Of a stretch of 48,747 nt of DNA, positions 22,219 through 30,735 are shown in pieces. Source of the stretch: Streptomyces globisporus. GTDB taxonomy: Bacteria; Actinomycetota; Actinomycetes; Streptomycetales; Streptomycetaceae. The position numbers were made by a program, and so were the translations under genes. The stretch lies in NCBI RefSeq assembly GCF_003501885.1, contig NZ_QWFA01000035.1, forward strand, positions 1 to 48,747, in the 5' to 3' direction. The number at the start of each line of letters is the position of its first letter. Positions within the stretch are counted from its first letter, which is position 1. The notes below the pieces were generated by a model. The model was given only the letters and a program-made list of their open reading frames with translations. It had not been told where the DNA came from and ran no database searches.

Positions 22219-25211
22219 TCCGCGACCGCGTACGCCTCCACCGACCAGAGCGAGTAGCCGTACTGCGTGGCCCGGCTGTCGCCCTGCACTCGGATGAACC
22301 GGGTGTCCTTCGCGTCCATCCGGACCGACTCGCGCCCGCCCCGGCCCTCCGTCACGGTCGCGGCGGTGCGCCAGACGCGGCCGTCGGCGGAGACCTGTAC
22401 GCGGTAGCGGGAGGCGTACGCGTCCTGCCAGCTCAGCACCACCTGGCCCAGCCGCACCGGCTTCTCCAGCTCGGTCTGCCACCAGGCGCCGTCCTCCACC
22501 GGCGAGGACCACCGGGTCTCCGGATCGCCGTCGGTGGCCGCCGACGCGGGGAAGTCCGGGGTCTCGTCGCCGGACGAGGAGGCCTTCGCCGTACGTGCCA
22601 GATCCGGGCCGCCCGTACGCGGGAAGGCCCGCACGGTCAGCGTCGACTCCTGGCCGCCGAAAGTCAGCGGCACCTCGTACTCGCCCGCCGGGGTGTCCTT
22701 CGGGACAGTGATGTCCACGGGGACCTCCGTACGCGATCCGCGCGGCACGGTCGTCTGCTTCGGGACCCGCACCTCGATGCCCTTCGGAGCCTTCGCGGTC
22801 AGCTTGCCCTTGACCTCGACCGGACGCCGGCCCGCCAGCCGCGCCGCGACCCGCTGGGGTTCGCCGCCGATCTCCGCGTCGGTCTCGCCGTGCTTCAGGT
22901 CGAGGGTGGCCGCGGGCTCGTCGCCGAACCACGGCACCAGGGCCCGCACCTGCGGGGTCCCCGCCACGACGGTGGGCGCGGCGGGCAGCGTCGGGCTGAG
23001 ATAGGGCGGCCGGGCGGCCCGGGCCGCCTCCGGCACGGTGACCCGCACCGCGTCGGCGCGCAGCCCCTTCGCGGCGGTCTGGGTGAAGCCGCTCGGCGAC
23101 AGCCGCCCGAGCGGACGCCACCCCTCACCGGGCACATGGGCCTCCACGACCGCGTCGGCGAGGGCGTGCCCGGGCTCGGCGAGCGCCGTGACGGCCTCCA
23201 CCGGGCGGGCCGCGTCCAGCCGGACCGTGTAGCCGCTGGCGTCCTTGGTGACCCGGCCCGAGGCGCGGTCGGTGCCGTTCCACCCGGCGGCCACCTTCGC
23301 CGTCCGGTCCAGGAACGGGTCCAGCACCCCCTTGCCGACCGTGGCCCGGCTCGCCCGGATCTCCTCGCGCAGCGGCTCCAGCGCCAGCTGGATGCGCCAG
23401 GCGGCGGCACCGTCCCCGGCGGCCTGGGCCTGGAGCAGGTCCACCGCCAGCTCACCGGCGCGGCCGTAGCGGGCCAGCTGCTCGGTCCAGGGGCGCACCT
23501 CGTCGGTCAGCCGGCCCTCCGCGGGGGTCTTCAGCCGCTCGGGGGCCTGCCGCATCACGGAGAACGCCGCCCGCAGCCCGTCCGCCGCCCGGTCGCGGCG
23601 GGCGGCGTCGGCGCGGGTGCTCCAGAAGGCGTCGAACAGGGGCTGGAGGTAGGCGGACTCCTCCGCGCCGAGCACCGATCCCGCGCTGTTCCCGGCCAGG
23701 GCCAGCAGCGCGTCCCGAGCCGCCGCGTCCCCGCCCGCCAGATCGTCGATCGCCGCCCGCCAGGACGCGGCGGGGTCGTACCCCTTCGGGTTCCAGGCGA
23801 AGTCGGCGGCGGTGAACAGCGGGATCCGGGAGGCGGACGGCTGCTCCATCGCGTTGGCCAGCAGCGCCGCCGAACCGCTCGCCACCGCCGGGTCCCGGCC
23901 GGTGTACGGGCCGAGGAAGATGCGGTCCTGGGCGTAGTCGTTGACCGGGTAGTTGTCCATCGTCACCAGCGGGTGGCGGAACGCGGCGCGGGCCCCGGCC
24001 AGTTCACCGCCGGTGATCTTCTTCGGGACCACCCCGACACCCGTCCAGGCCACCTGCACCCGGTCGTCCAGCTCGGCCGCCAGTGCGGTGCGGTAGTCCG
24101 TGGCCCCGTCCTGGTAGAACTCCGTCGGCAGGACGGACAGCGGGGCCGCGTCCGGGTGCCGTTCCGCCAGATGCCGGGCGAGGGCGCCAGCCACCCGGGC
24201 CTGGGCGCGGGCCGCCGCCTTCGGACCGCTGCCGAAGGTCTCCGCGTCCAGATCGCAGTGCCACTCGCTGTAGCTGACGTCCTGGAACTGGAGCTGGAAG
24301 ACCCGGACGCCCAGCGCCCACATCGCGTCGACCTTCTTGGTCAGCGCCCTGACGTCCTGGTCCGATGCCATGCACATGGCCTGACCGGGGGAGACGGCCC
24401 AGCCGAGCGTGACATGCTCGGCGCGGGCACGCTCGGCCAGCGCCCGGAAGTCGGCCCGCTTGTCCGCGGGGTAGGGCTCGCGCCAGCGTGCCAGCCGGTA
24501 GGGGTCGTCGCCCGCCGCGTAGAGATAGCGGTTCTGCTTCGTGCGGCCCATGAACGAGATCTGGGCGAGCCGCTCCTCGCGGGTCCACGGCTGTCCGTAG
24601 AACCCTTCGGCCATGCCGCGTACGGCGGTTCCCGGCCAGTCCCGGACGGTCACCCCGGCCACCGATCCGCCGGCGACGAGTTGACGCAGGGTCTGGACGG
24701 CGTGGAACAGGCCGTCCCCGCCGAGCCCCTCCAGCGCGACGGTGGCCCGTCCGGCGACCTCGCCGACCGCGAGCCGGTAGCCGCCCGACGGCAGATCGGC
24801 CCGGTCGGGAGCGCGCAGCGCCCGCAGCGCCTCACCGGCGCCCGTGCCGCCGAGCCGGACCACGGGGCCGCGGCCCGGCAGGCTCTCGTGCAGGGTCCGG
24901 ACGCCCGCCGAGCGCAGGAGCGAGCGCGCCTGCTCGACGGCGTACGGATCGGCGTCCGGCGCCGCGACGAGCGTGGCCTCGGCGCCCAGCGGCACGGCGC
25001 GCCCGGTGGTCCTCATGCTCTGCGGGCGGGGCCACACGGACGGCGTGCGGGTGCTGTCCGCGCGGTCGGCGGTGTCGGAGACGGGCCTGCCGGGGTCGCT
25101 GGGGGCGGCGGTGGCGGCCACCGCCGACGGAGCGACGGAGACGGATCCGAGGAGTCCGCCGATCACGGCGGCGGCCACGGCCGTCGCCTGCCTTCTGCGC
25201 CCGATCCGCAC
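22212..25211 (-). CDS. Secreted GH84 beta-N-acetylglucosaminidase
   Basis: This 999-residue exported enzyme probably removes N-acetylhexosamine from glycans. Layout: a signal peptide (about 1-33, RIGRRR then an Ala/Val-rich core); a GH20b/GH84 N-terminal beta domain; a GH84 catalytic barrel (about 195-500) opening with RGMAEGFYGQPWTREERL; helical region; a NEW3/NPCBM-associated-type beta domain (about 790-865); and a C-terminal F5/8 type C (CBM32-like) carbohydrate-binding module (about 868-995). At the position of the catalytic Asp-Asp pair the sequence reads FQLQFQDVSYSEW, that is Gln310-Asp311. I chose the GTG at 25209-25211, with GGAAGGGGA upstream; the open frame to 25418 would bury the signal peptide. 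Alone on its transcript. Confidence 0.87.
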   Translation of the reverse strand: MRIGRRRQATAVAAAVIGGLLGSVSVAPSAVAATAAPSDPGRPVSDTADRADSTRTPSVWPRPQSMRTTGRAVPLGAEATLVAAPDADPYAVEQARSLLRSAGVRTLHESLPGRGPVVRLGGTGAGEALRALRAPDRADLPSGGYRLAVGEVAGRATVALEGLGGDGLFHAVQTLRQLVAGGSVAGVTVRDWPGTAVRGMAEGFYGQPWTREERLAQISFMGRTKQNRYLYAAGDDPYRLARWREPYPADKRADFRALAERARAEHVTLGWAVSPGQAMCMASDQDVRALTKKVDAMWALGVRVFQLQFQDVSYSEWHCDLDAETFGSGPKAAARAQARVAGALARHLAERHPDAAPLSVLPTEFYQDGATDYRTALAAELDDRVQVAWTGVGVVPKKITGGELAGARAAFRHPLVTMDNYPVNDYAQDRIFLGPYTGRDPAVASGSAALLANAMEQPSASRIPLFTAADFAWNPKGYDPAASWRAAIDDLAGGDAAARDALLALAGNSAGSVLGAEESAYLQPLFDAFWSTRADAARRDRAADGLRAAFSVMRQAPERLKTPAEGRLTDEVRPWTEQLARYGRAGELAVDLLQAQAAGDGAAAWRIQLALEPLREEIRASRATVGKGVLDPFLDRTAKVAAGWNGTDRASGRVTKDASGYTVRLDAARPVEAVTALAEPGHALADAVVEAHVPGEGWRPLGRLSPSGFTQTAAKGLRADAVRVTVPEAARAARPPYLSPTLPAAPTVVAGTPQVRALVPWFGDEPAATLDLKHGETDAEIGGEPQRVAARLAGRRPVEVKGKLTAKAPKGIEVRVPKQTTVPRGSRTEVPVDITVPKDTPAGEYEVPLTFGGQESTLTVRAFPRTGGPDLARTAKASSSGDETPDFPASAATDGDPETRWSSPVEDGAWWQTELEKPVRLGQVVLSWQDAYASRYRVQVSADGRVWRTAATVTEGRGGRESVRMDAKDTRFIRVQGDSRATQYGYSLWSVEAYAVADD

Positions 25212-25518
25212 GTCGAGTCCCCTTCCGTACGTCCCCACTGCCGCTGGCGGGCTCCGAGCCCACCACCCGGGCGCAAGGGTGTCAATGCGCTTGGCCGTTC
25301 TGCCGGAATTGCCGGGAATCGCGACACCTCGGGCTCTGTGGGGTTGGTGTGACGGACGGGAGTGGCTGAAAACGGCCCATACCTGCCGTACGGGGGAACG
25401 GAATGTGACCCAGGGCACGTTGTGCTCGTTGTCATAACGCCTGCATCACATCCACGTCTGCCGGGGCGGGGCCTGGGTAGGTCTGCTGTGTCCTGTTCTC
25501 CACGGCCAGGAGGCCACC
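25212..25518. other. Divergent intergenic region before GH84 and malQ units
   Basis: This 307-bp gap feeds two divergent units. On the minus strand a perfect TTGACA (plus 25280-25285) is followed 17 bp later by TGGGCT, a modest -10, giving a candidate promoter for the GH84 gene. On the plus side I see no clear -10 for the small repeat protein. No DasR-type palindrome is visible. Confidence 0.4.
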
Positions 25519-25830
25519 ATGCCCGCAGCTGCGCAGCTTCTGCTCTCCGCCCTCTCCAAACAGGTGCCCGCCCAGTCCACGTCCGCGCCGTTGACCAGCG
25601 AACTTCCCCTTTCCGATGTCGCCCACCTGATCAGCGGGCCGCCGCTCGCCGATGTCCCCCTGCTGCTCGGTGAATCCTCGTTCGCCGATTCCGCGCCGCT
25701 GACCAGCGAGCCGCCGCTCGCCGATGCCACCCCTCTCACGAGCGAGCCGCCGCTCGCCGCCGTCGCCCCACTGACCAGCGAGCCGACCGCACCCGGCACC
25801 GCGGGGGGCATGGAGTTCCCAGGAGTCTGA
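25519..25830 (+). CDS. Small 12-residue-repeat protein coupled to malQ
   Basis: I do not recognise this 103-residue protein. After a short hydrophobic N-terminus (PAAAQLLLSALSKQ) residues 23-94 are six tandem 12-residue units of consensus (A/T)PLTSEPPLADx. The C-terminus is short (APGTAGGMEFPGV region). AGGAGG sits 5 bases before the ATG. Its TGA (25828-25830) directly abuts the malQ ATG at 25831, and the malQ ribosome site (AGGAG) lies inside its last codons. This arrangement argues that it is a translated gene and not spacer. It has no Cys, no aromatic residues in the repeats and no clear signal peptide. The opposite-strand frame here lacks any ribosome site. Confidence 0.72.
   Translation: MPAAAQLLLSALSKQVPAQSTSAPLTSELPLSDVAHLISGPPLADVPLLLGESSFADSAPLTSEPPLADATPLTSEPPLAAVAPLTSEPTAPGTAGGMEFPGV
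25585..25800. repeat. 36-bp tandem repeat, 6 degenerate copies
   Basis: Six in-frame 36-bp units start at 25585, 25621, 25657, 25693, 25729 and 25765. Copies 4 and 5 are closest to each other (PLTSEPPLA in both); copies 2 and 3 are the most diverged. Copy number is likely to differ between strains. Confidence 0.85.
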
Positions 25831-28131
25831 ATGGGCTTGTCCCGGCTCGCCGCACTGCACGGTGTCGCCACCTCCTACTCCCCGTCGCCGGATGTCACGG
25901 TGTCCGTCCCCGACGACACGGTCATCGCCGTGCTCGCCGCGCTGGGCGTCGACGCCGGCACTCCGGCGGACGTACGGAAGTGCCTCGCCGCCGCGGAGTC
26001 CCGCTCGCGCCTGCTGCCGCCGACCGTGGTGGTCTGGGCCGGCGAGCCCCTGCCGCCCGCTCTGGCCGGCCTGCCCCCCGGCTCGACCGTCACGGTCGAG
26101 CCGGAGCCGTCCGGGGCCCCGGGACACCCTGCGGGCCGCCCGCCCGCCCCGCTGAGCATGCGGGCCCGGGCGGGGGGCCCGGCCACCGGCGCTCCCGCCG
26201 GCTCCCCGGCCGCCGACGCGCCCGCGACGGCTCCGGGGGCCGCCGCGCCCGCTACACCTCCCGACGAGACCGGCGCCGCGCCCGTGACGCCTGCGGGTGA
26301 GGCCACCACGGAGGCCGCTCCGGCTCCGGAGGCCCCTTCCGCTCGGGGTGAGGCCCCCGCCTGGTGGATCCCGCCGCCCCACGGTGTCCACCGCATCCAC
26401 GTCCGTACGCCGGACAACCGCCGGGCCACCGCCACCCTCGTCGCCGCCCCGGCCCGCGTGCCGCAGCCGCCCGAGGGCACCCACGGCTTCCTGGTGCAGC
26501 TGTACTCCCTGCTCTCCGCCCGCTCCTGGGGCATGGGCGACCTCGGGGACCTGGCCGACCTCGCCGGCTGGGCCGGGCGCAGCCTCGGCTCCGGGTTCGT
26601 GCAGGTCAACCCGTTGCACGCGGCCGTTCCCGGGAAGCCCACCGACCCCTCCCCGTACCGCCCCTCCTCGCGCCGCTTCCCCGACCCGGTGCACCTGCAC
26701 GTCGAGTCGATCCCCGAATACGGGCACGTCCGCGACCGGGCCACCCTGGACGACCTCCGGCAGGACGCCGCCGCCCTCAGTGAGGCCGTGCTGAACAAGG
26801 GCGCCCTGATCGACCGGGACGCCGTCTGGGAGCTGAAGCGCCAGGCCCTGGAGCTGGTCGTCCAGGTGCCGCTCACCCCCGGCCGCCGCGCCGACTACTG
26901 CGACTTCCTGGCCGAGCAGGGGCAGGCGCTGGAGGACCACGCCCTGTGGTGCGCGCTCGCCGAGGCGCACGGCCCCGACTGGCACACCTGGCCCGAGGCC
27001 CTGCGCGACCCCCGCTCGCCGGGGACCGCCCGCGCCCGCTCCGAACTGCTCGACCGGGTCGACTTCCACTGCCGCCTCGCCTGGCTGACCGCCGGCCAGC
27101 TCGCCGCCGCCCAGCGGGCCGCCGAGGACGCCGGGATGGGCGTCGGCATCGTCCACGACCTCGCCGTCGGCGTGCATCCGGCCGGCGCCGACACCTGGGC
27201 CCAGCAGGAGGCCTTCGCCCACGGCATGTCCGTCGGCGCGCCGCCCGACGCGTTCAACGCGCGCGGCCAGGACTGGGGCCTGCCGCCCTGGCGCCCCGAC
27301 ACCCTCGCCGCCACCGGATACGCCGCCTACCGGGGCCTGCTGCGCGGACTGCTCGCCCATGCCGGGGCCCTGCGCATCGACCACGTGATGGGCCTCTTCC
27401 GGCTCTGGTGGGTCCCCGAGGGCCGCCCGCCCACCGACGGCACGTACGTCGCGTACGACGCCGAGGCGATGCTCGCCGTCCTCGTCCTGGAGGCCCACCG
27501 GGCCCGGACCTCCGTCGTCGGCGAGGACCTCGGCACCGTCGCTCCCGGGGTCCGTGAGGCGCTCGCCCGGCGCGGGGTGCTCGGCACCTCGGTGCTCTGG
27601 TTCGAGCGCGACTGGGAGGGCGACGGTCGGCCGCTCGCCCCGGAGAAGTGGCGCCGGGACTGCCTGGCCACCGCCACCACCCACGACCTGCCGTCCACCG
27701 CCGCCCGGCTGACCGGCGATCATGTGACGCTGCGCCACCGCCTCGGCCTGCTCGCCCGTTCCCTGGAGGAGGAGCTCACCGAGGACGCCACCGACACCGC
27801 CGAGTGGCTCGCCCTCCTGGCCCGGCTGCGGATGCTCCCCGAGGGCGACGGCGACGAGGAGGCCGCCGTCCGGGCCGTCCACCGTTTCCTGCGCCGTACC
27901 CCCGCCCGGATGACCGGTGTCTGGCTCCCCGACACCGTGGGTGACCGCCGCCCGCAGAACCTCCCCGGCACCTGGGACCAGTACCCCAACTGGCGGCTGC
28001 CGATCGCCGACCCCGAGGGCCATCCGGTCACCCTGGAGGAGATCACCGCCTCGCCCCGGCTGCACGCGCTGATGGAGGTCCTCCGACCCCGGAAGCCTCA
28101 TACGGCACCCCCGGGCGAGCGCCGTCCTTAG
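25831..28131 (+). CDS. malQ: 4-alpha-glucanotransferase (amylomaltase)
   Basis: This 766-residue cytoplasmic GH77 enzyme transfers alpha-1,4-glucan segments between maltodextrins. Catalytic residues are visible: nucleophile Asp517 in LRIDHVMGLF, acid/base Glu565 in VGEDLGT and Asp619 in TTHDLPST. The N-terminal domain (about 1-85) and a middle beta domain are joined by a low-complexity Ala/Pro/Thr-rich insert (about 90-175) that is not part of the catalytic fold. NLPGTWDQYPNWRLP near the C-terminus is also family-typical. The ATG abuts the stop of the small repeat protein, and its AGGAG lies in that gene, so translation is probably coupled. No maltose transporter or regulator is adjacent. Confidence 0.95.
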   Translation: MGLSRLAALHGVATSYSPSPDVTVSVPDDTVIAVLAALGVDAGTPADVRKCLAAAESRSRLLPPTVVVWAGEPLPPALAGLPPGSTVTVEPEPSGAPGHPAGRPPAPLSMRARAGGPATGAPAGSPAADAPATAPGAAAPATPPDETGAAPVTPAGEATTEAAPAPEAPSARGEAPAWWIPPPHGVHRIHVRTPDNRRATATLVAAPARVPQPPEGTHGFLVQLYSLLSARSWGMGDLGDLADLAGWAGRSLGSGFVQVNPLHAAVPGKPTDPSPYRPSSRRFPDPVHLHVESIPEYGHVRDRATLDDLRQDAAALSEAVLNKGALIDRDAVWELKRQALELVVQVPLTPGRRADYCDFLAEQGQALEDHALWCALAEAHGPDWHTWPEALRDPRSPGTARARSELLDRVDFHCRLAWLTAGQLAAAQRAAEDAGMGVGIVHDLAVGVHPAGADTWAQQEAFAHGMSVGAPPDAFNARGQDWGLPPWRPDTLAATGYAAYRGLLRGLLAHAGALRIDHVMGLFRLWWVPEGRPPTDGTYVAYDAEAMLAVLVLEAHRARTSVVGEDLGTVAPGVREALARRGVLGTSVLWFERDWEGDGRPLAPEKWRRDCLATATTHDLPSTAARLTGDHVTLRHRLGLLARSLEEELTEDATDTAEWLALLARLRMLPEGDGDEEAAVRAVHRFLRRTPARMTGVWLPDTVGDRRPQNLPGTWDQYPNWRLPIADPEGHPVTLEEITASPRLHALMEVLRPRKPHTAPPGERRP

Positions 28132-28139
28132 GCGTTCGC

Positions 28140-28145
28140 TACGTT
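28140..28145 (+). promoter_or_regulatory. Possible -10 of a leaderless transcript
   Basis: TACGTT ends six bases before the GTG start of the small membrane protein, so transcription would begin at or near the first base of the codon. No Shine-Dalgarno sequence is present before the GTG. The -35 region has no clear match. Confidence 0.4.
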
Positions 28146-28151
28146 TGCACC

Positions 28152-28382
28152 GTGGACAAGAAGAACGCTATGCGCGCCGGCGTCGTTGCGGCCGGGACGA
28201 CGCTGATGATGCTGCTCATGTCGGCCCCGGCGCTCGCGCTCACGCCCGACGACGGTGACGACCCGGCTCCGCGCCTGAGCGCGATCGAGACCATCGGTCT
28301 CTACGTGGTCGCGCCCATTGCCCTGTTCGTGGTGATCACGGCCCTGGTGATGGTCCTGGACAAGTCCAAGAAGCAGGTCTGA
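28152..28382 (+). CDS. Small membrane protein with N-terminal signal
   Basis: This 76-residue protein is of unknown function. It has a basic N-terminus (DKKNAMR), a hydrophobic segment with a likely signal-peptidase site after SAPALA (about 7-29), a short acidic stretch (PDDGDDP), a transmembrane helix (about 47-69, TIGLYVVAPIALFVVITALVMVL) and a basic tail KSKKQV. If the signal is cleaved, a single-span protein with a tiny outside part remains. The start is the GTG at 28152, 20 bp after malQ; no ribosome site precedes it, consistent with a leaderless mRNA. An internal ATG at 28170 is an alternative. Confidence 0.8.
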   Translation: MDKKNAMRAGVVAAGTTLMMLLMSAPALALTPDDGDDPAPRLSAIETIGLYVVAPIALFVVITALVMVLDKSKKQV

Positions 28383-28411
28383 CCCGCACGCGTATGCACG
28401 CGCGTGAAGGG

Positions 28412-28443
28412 TGCGCCGCCGGTAGGAGCTACCGCGCGGCGCA
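28412..28443. terminator. Hairpin terminator
   Basis: TGCGCCGCCGGTAG (28412-28425) pairs with CTACCG-CG-CGGCGCA (28429-28443) with one bulged base. It lies between the small membrane protein and the LysR gene. Confidence 0.55.
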
Positions 28444-28504
28444 TCCGTGCGTCCGGCCCCGGGCAGGCGCGCTCGGGCGAGGGCCGGGCCGGTAGGTTGC
28501 GCCC

Positions 28505-29413
28505 ATGACCGAGTGGGACGTCAAGAAGCTCCGCATCCTGCGCACCCTGCGCGACCGGGGCACGGTCACGGCGACCGCCGAGGCGCTCCTGATGACCCCC
28601 TCCGCGGTCTCCCAGCAACTCACCAATCTGGCCAAGCAGCTCGGCGTGGACCTCCTGGAGGCCCAGGGTCGCCGGGTCCGCCTCACCGACGCCGCCCATC
28701 TCGTCCTGCGCCACGCCGAGGCGGTCTTCGCCCAGCTGGAGCGGGCGGAGGCCGAACTGACCGGCTATCTGCGCGGTGAGGCCGGAGAGGTCAGGGTCGC
28801 CGCGTTCTCCACCGCCGTGCCCGCCCTCGTCGTCCCCGCCGTCCGGCTGCTGCGCGCCGAGGACCGCCCGGGGCCCGACGTACGCGTCCGGGAGGCCGAG
28901 GCCGCCCAGGCGTACGAGCTGCTCACCGCGGGCGAGGTGGACCTCGCCCTCTCGCTGGCCGCCCACGCGCCGACCGCCCGCGATCCCCGCTTCAGCCTCT
29001 TCCCGCTGCTCGCCGACCCGCTCGACGTGGCGCTCCCCGTCGGCCACCCGCTGGCGGCCGCCCCCGAGCTGCGCCTCGCGGACCTGGCCGCCGACCGCTG
29101 GATCTTCGGCGGCTCCGGACCCTGGTCCGAGATCACCACCGCCGCCTGCGAGGCGGCCGGCTTCGTCCCCGAGCAGGCCCACAGCGCCGCCGGCTGGACC
29201 GCGATCCTCGCCCTGGTCGAGGCGGACATGGGCGTGGCTCTGGTCCCCCGGATGGCCGCCCGGGAGCGCCGCGAGGGCGTGGTGATGCGGGTGCTGGAGG
29301 CGGACCGCCCGCGCCGCCATGTGGTGGCGGCCGTCCGGCACGGGGCGGAGAGCGGACCGGCGGTGGCGCGCGTCCTCGCGGCGCTCACCGAAAGCGCGCG
29401 ATCTTTCAGTTGA
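28505..29413 (+). CDS. LysR-family transcriptional regulator
   Basis: This 302-residue regulator has an N-terminal winged helix-turn-helix (about 5-65; GTVTATAEALLMTPSAVSQQLTNLAKQLGVDLLE) and a type-2 periplasmic-binding-protein-like effector domain (about 90-295). The start ATG at 28505 follows an intergenic hairpin. It is read in the same direction as allantoicase, which begins 64 bp downstream, so it may control that gene rather than a divergent target. The effector is unknown; purine-degradation intermediates are a guess from context. Confidence 0.9.
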   Translation: MTEWDVKKLRILRTLRDRGTVTATAEALLMTPSAVSQQLTNLAKQLGVDLLEAQGRRVRLTDAAHLVLRHAEAVFAQLERAEAELTGYLRGEAGEVRVAAFSTAVPALVVPAVRLLRAEDRPGPDVRVREAEAAQAYELLTAGEVDLALSLAAHAPTARDPRFSLFPLLADPLDVALPVGHPLAAAPELRLADLAADRWIFGGSGPWSEITTAACEAAGFVPEQAHSAAGWTAILALVEADMGVALVPRMAARERREGVVMRVLEADRPRRHVVAAVRHGAESGPAVARVLAALTESARSFS

Positions 29414-29419
29414 GCTGAA
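29405..29419. promoter_or_regulatory. 15-bp palindrome overlapping the LysR stop
   Basis: TTCAG-TTGAG-CTGAA is a perfect inverted repeat that overlaps the end of the LysR gene and lies 59 bp before the allantoicase ATG. It contains a T-N11-A arrangement, the format of LysR-type sites. Confidence 0.4.
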
Positions 29420-29477
29420 CAATATCTGCGAGAACTTTCGATGGACCTGATGGGTCGGATGGCGTCAAGGTAAGGGC

Positions 29478-30632
29478 ATGACCTTCGACGCGAGCGAGAC
29501 CACATTCCAGAACTCCGACACCGACCCCCACGCCAATGACGCCGCGCCCTACGGCGGCGGCGACCCGTACGCCGACTACCGCGAGGCCGGCGACCTCCCC
29601 TTCACCGAGCTGGTCGACCTCGCCGACCGCCGCCTCGGCGCGGGCGTGATCGCCGCCAACGACGAGTTCTTCGCCGAGCGCGAGAACCTCCTGATCCGCG
29701 AGCGCGCCGTCTTCGACCCCGAGCACTTCGGGCACAAGGGCAAGATCATGGACGGCTGGGAGACCCGCCGCCGCCGCGGCGCGGACGCCGACCACCCCTT
29801 CCCGGCTCCTGAGGACCACGACTGGGCGATCGTCCGCCTCGGCGCCCCCGGGATCATCCGCGGCCTGGTCGTGGACACCGCCCACTTCCGCGGCAACTAC
29901 CCGCAGCGCGTATCCGTGCAGGCCACCTCTGTCGAAGGCGCCCCGGGCCCCGAGCAGCTGCTCGCCGACGACGTGAAGTGGGAGGAGATCCTCCCGCCCG
30001 CCCCCGTACGCGGCCACGCGGCCAACGCCTTCGAGATCACGGGCGGCCGCCGCTACACCCACATCCGCCTCTGCCAGCACCCCGACGGCGGCATCGCCCG
30101 CCTCCGCGTGCACGGCGAGGTCATCCCGGACCCGGCCTGGCTCGCCGCGCTCGGCACGGTCGACCTGATCTCGGTGCTCAACGGCGGTACGTACGAGGAC
30201 GCCTCCGACCGCTTCTACTCCTCGCCCACCCAGATCATCCTGCCGGGCACCTCCCGCAAGATGGACGACGGCTGGGAGAACCGCCGCCGCCGGGTCCGCG
30301 ACACCAACGACTGGGTCCGCTTCCGCCTCCCCGCCCAGGGCGCGGTCCGCGCTGTCGAGATCGACACCGCCTACCTCAAGGGCAACTCCGCCGGCTGGAT
30401 CGCCCTCCAGGGCCGCAACGGCGACACCGGCGAGTGGTTCGAGATCCTCCCGCGCACCCGGCTCCAGCCCGACACCCTGCACCGCTTCGTGCTGCGCGCC
30501 CAGGCCGTCGTCACCCACGTCCGCCTCGACGCCTTCCCCGACGGCGGCGTGGCCCGGATGCGGCTGCACGGCACCCTCACGGAGTCCGGCGCGGCCGAGC
30601 TGACCCGCCGCTACGAGGAGTCGGGCGCGTAA
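29478..30632 (+). CDS. alc: Allantoicase
   Basis: This 384-residue enzyme (EC 3.5.3.4) hydrolyses allantoate to ureidoglycolate and urea in purine catabolism. It is built of two repeated beta-sandwich halves (about 45-210 and 230-375). The repeat can be seen in the pairs MDGWETRRRR / MDDGWENRRRR, VDTAHFRGNYP / IDTAYLKGNSA, and HPDGGIARLRVHG / FPDGGVARMRLHG. Length matches the family. The ATG at 29478 follows AAGGTAAGGGC. Allantoinase, ureidoglycolate lyase and urease genes are not adjacent, so this is an isolated step of the pathway in this window, next to a LysR regulator. Confidence 0.95.
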   Translation: MTFDASETTFQNSDTDPHANDAAPYGGGDPYADYREAGDLPFTELVDLADRRLGAGVIAANDEFFAERENLLIRERAVFDPEHFGHKGKIMDGWETRRRRGADADHPFPAPEDHDWAIVRLGAPGIIRGLVVDTAHFRGNYPQRVSVQATSVEGAPGPEQLLADDVKWEEILPPAPVRGHAANAFEITGGRRYTHIRLCQHPDGGIARLRVHGEVIPDPAWLAALGTVDLISVLNGGTYEDASDRFYSSPTQIILPGTSRKMDDGWENRRRRVRDTNDWVRFRLPAQGAVRAVEIDTAYLKGNSAGWIALQGRNGDTGEWFEILPRTRLQPDTLHRFVLRAQAVVTHVRLDAFPDGGVARMRLHGTLTESGAAELTRRYEESGA

Positions 30633-30664
30633 ACCCCGTAAGGCCTTCCCGGCCCCCCATCCTC

Positions 30665-30708
30665 CGCCCGGCGGACGGTTGCGCATCAGCGCCCGCCCGC
30701 CGGGCGGT
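30665..30708. terminator. Putative bidirectional terminator
   Basis: CCGCCCGGCGG (30665-30675) pairs perfectly with CCGCCGGGCGG (30698-30708) across a 22-base loop; on the plus strand TTT follows. It separates convergent allantoicase and the secreted protein. Confidence 0.55.
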
Positions 30709-30735
30709 TTCCAACGGACCCGGCGGCCCGGCGGC

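Noticed and set aside
25432..28101. An 889-codon minus-strand open frame opposite malQ and the repeat protein
   Set aside because: MalQ is certain on the plus strand; the minus frame has no ribosome site and shadow-like composition.
28301..29422. A 373-codon minus-strand frame opposite the LysR gene
   Set aside because: The plus-strand protein has a clear LysR helix-turn-helix and a normal family length.
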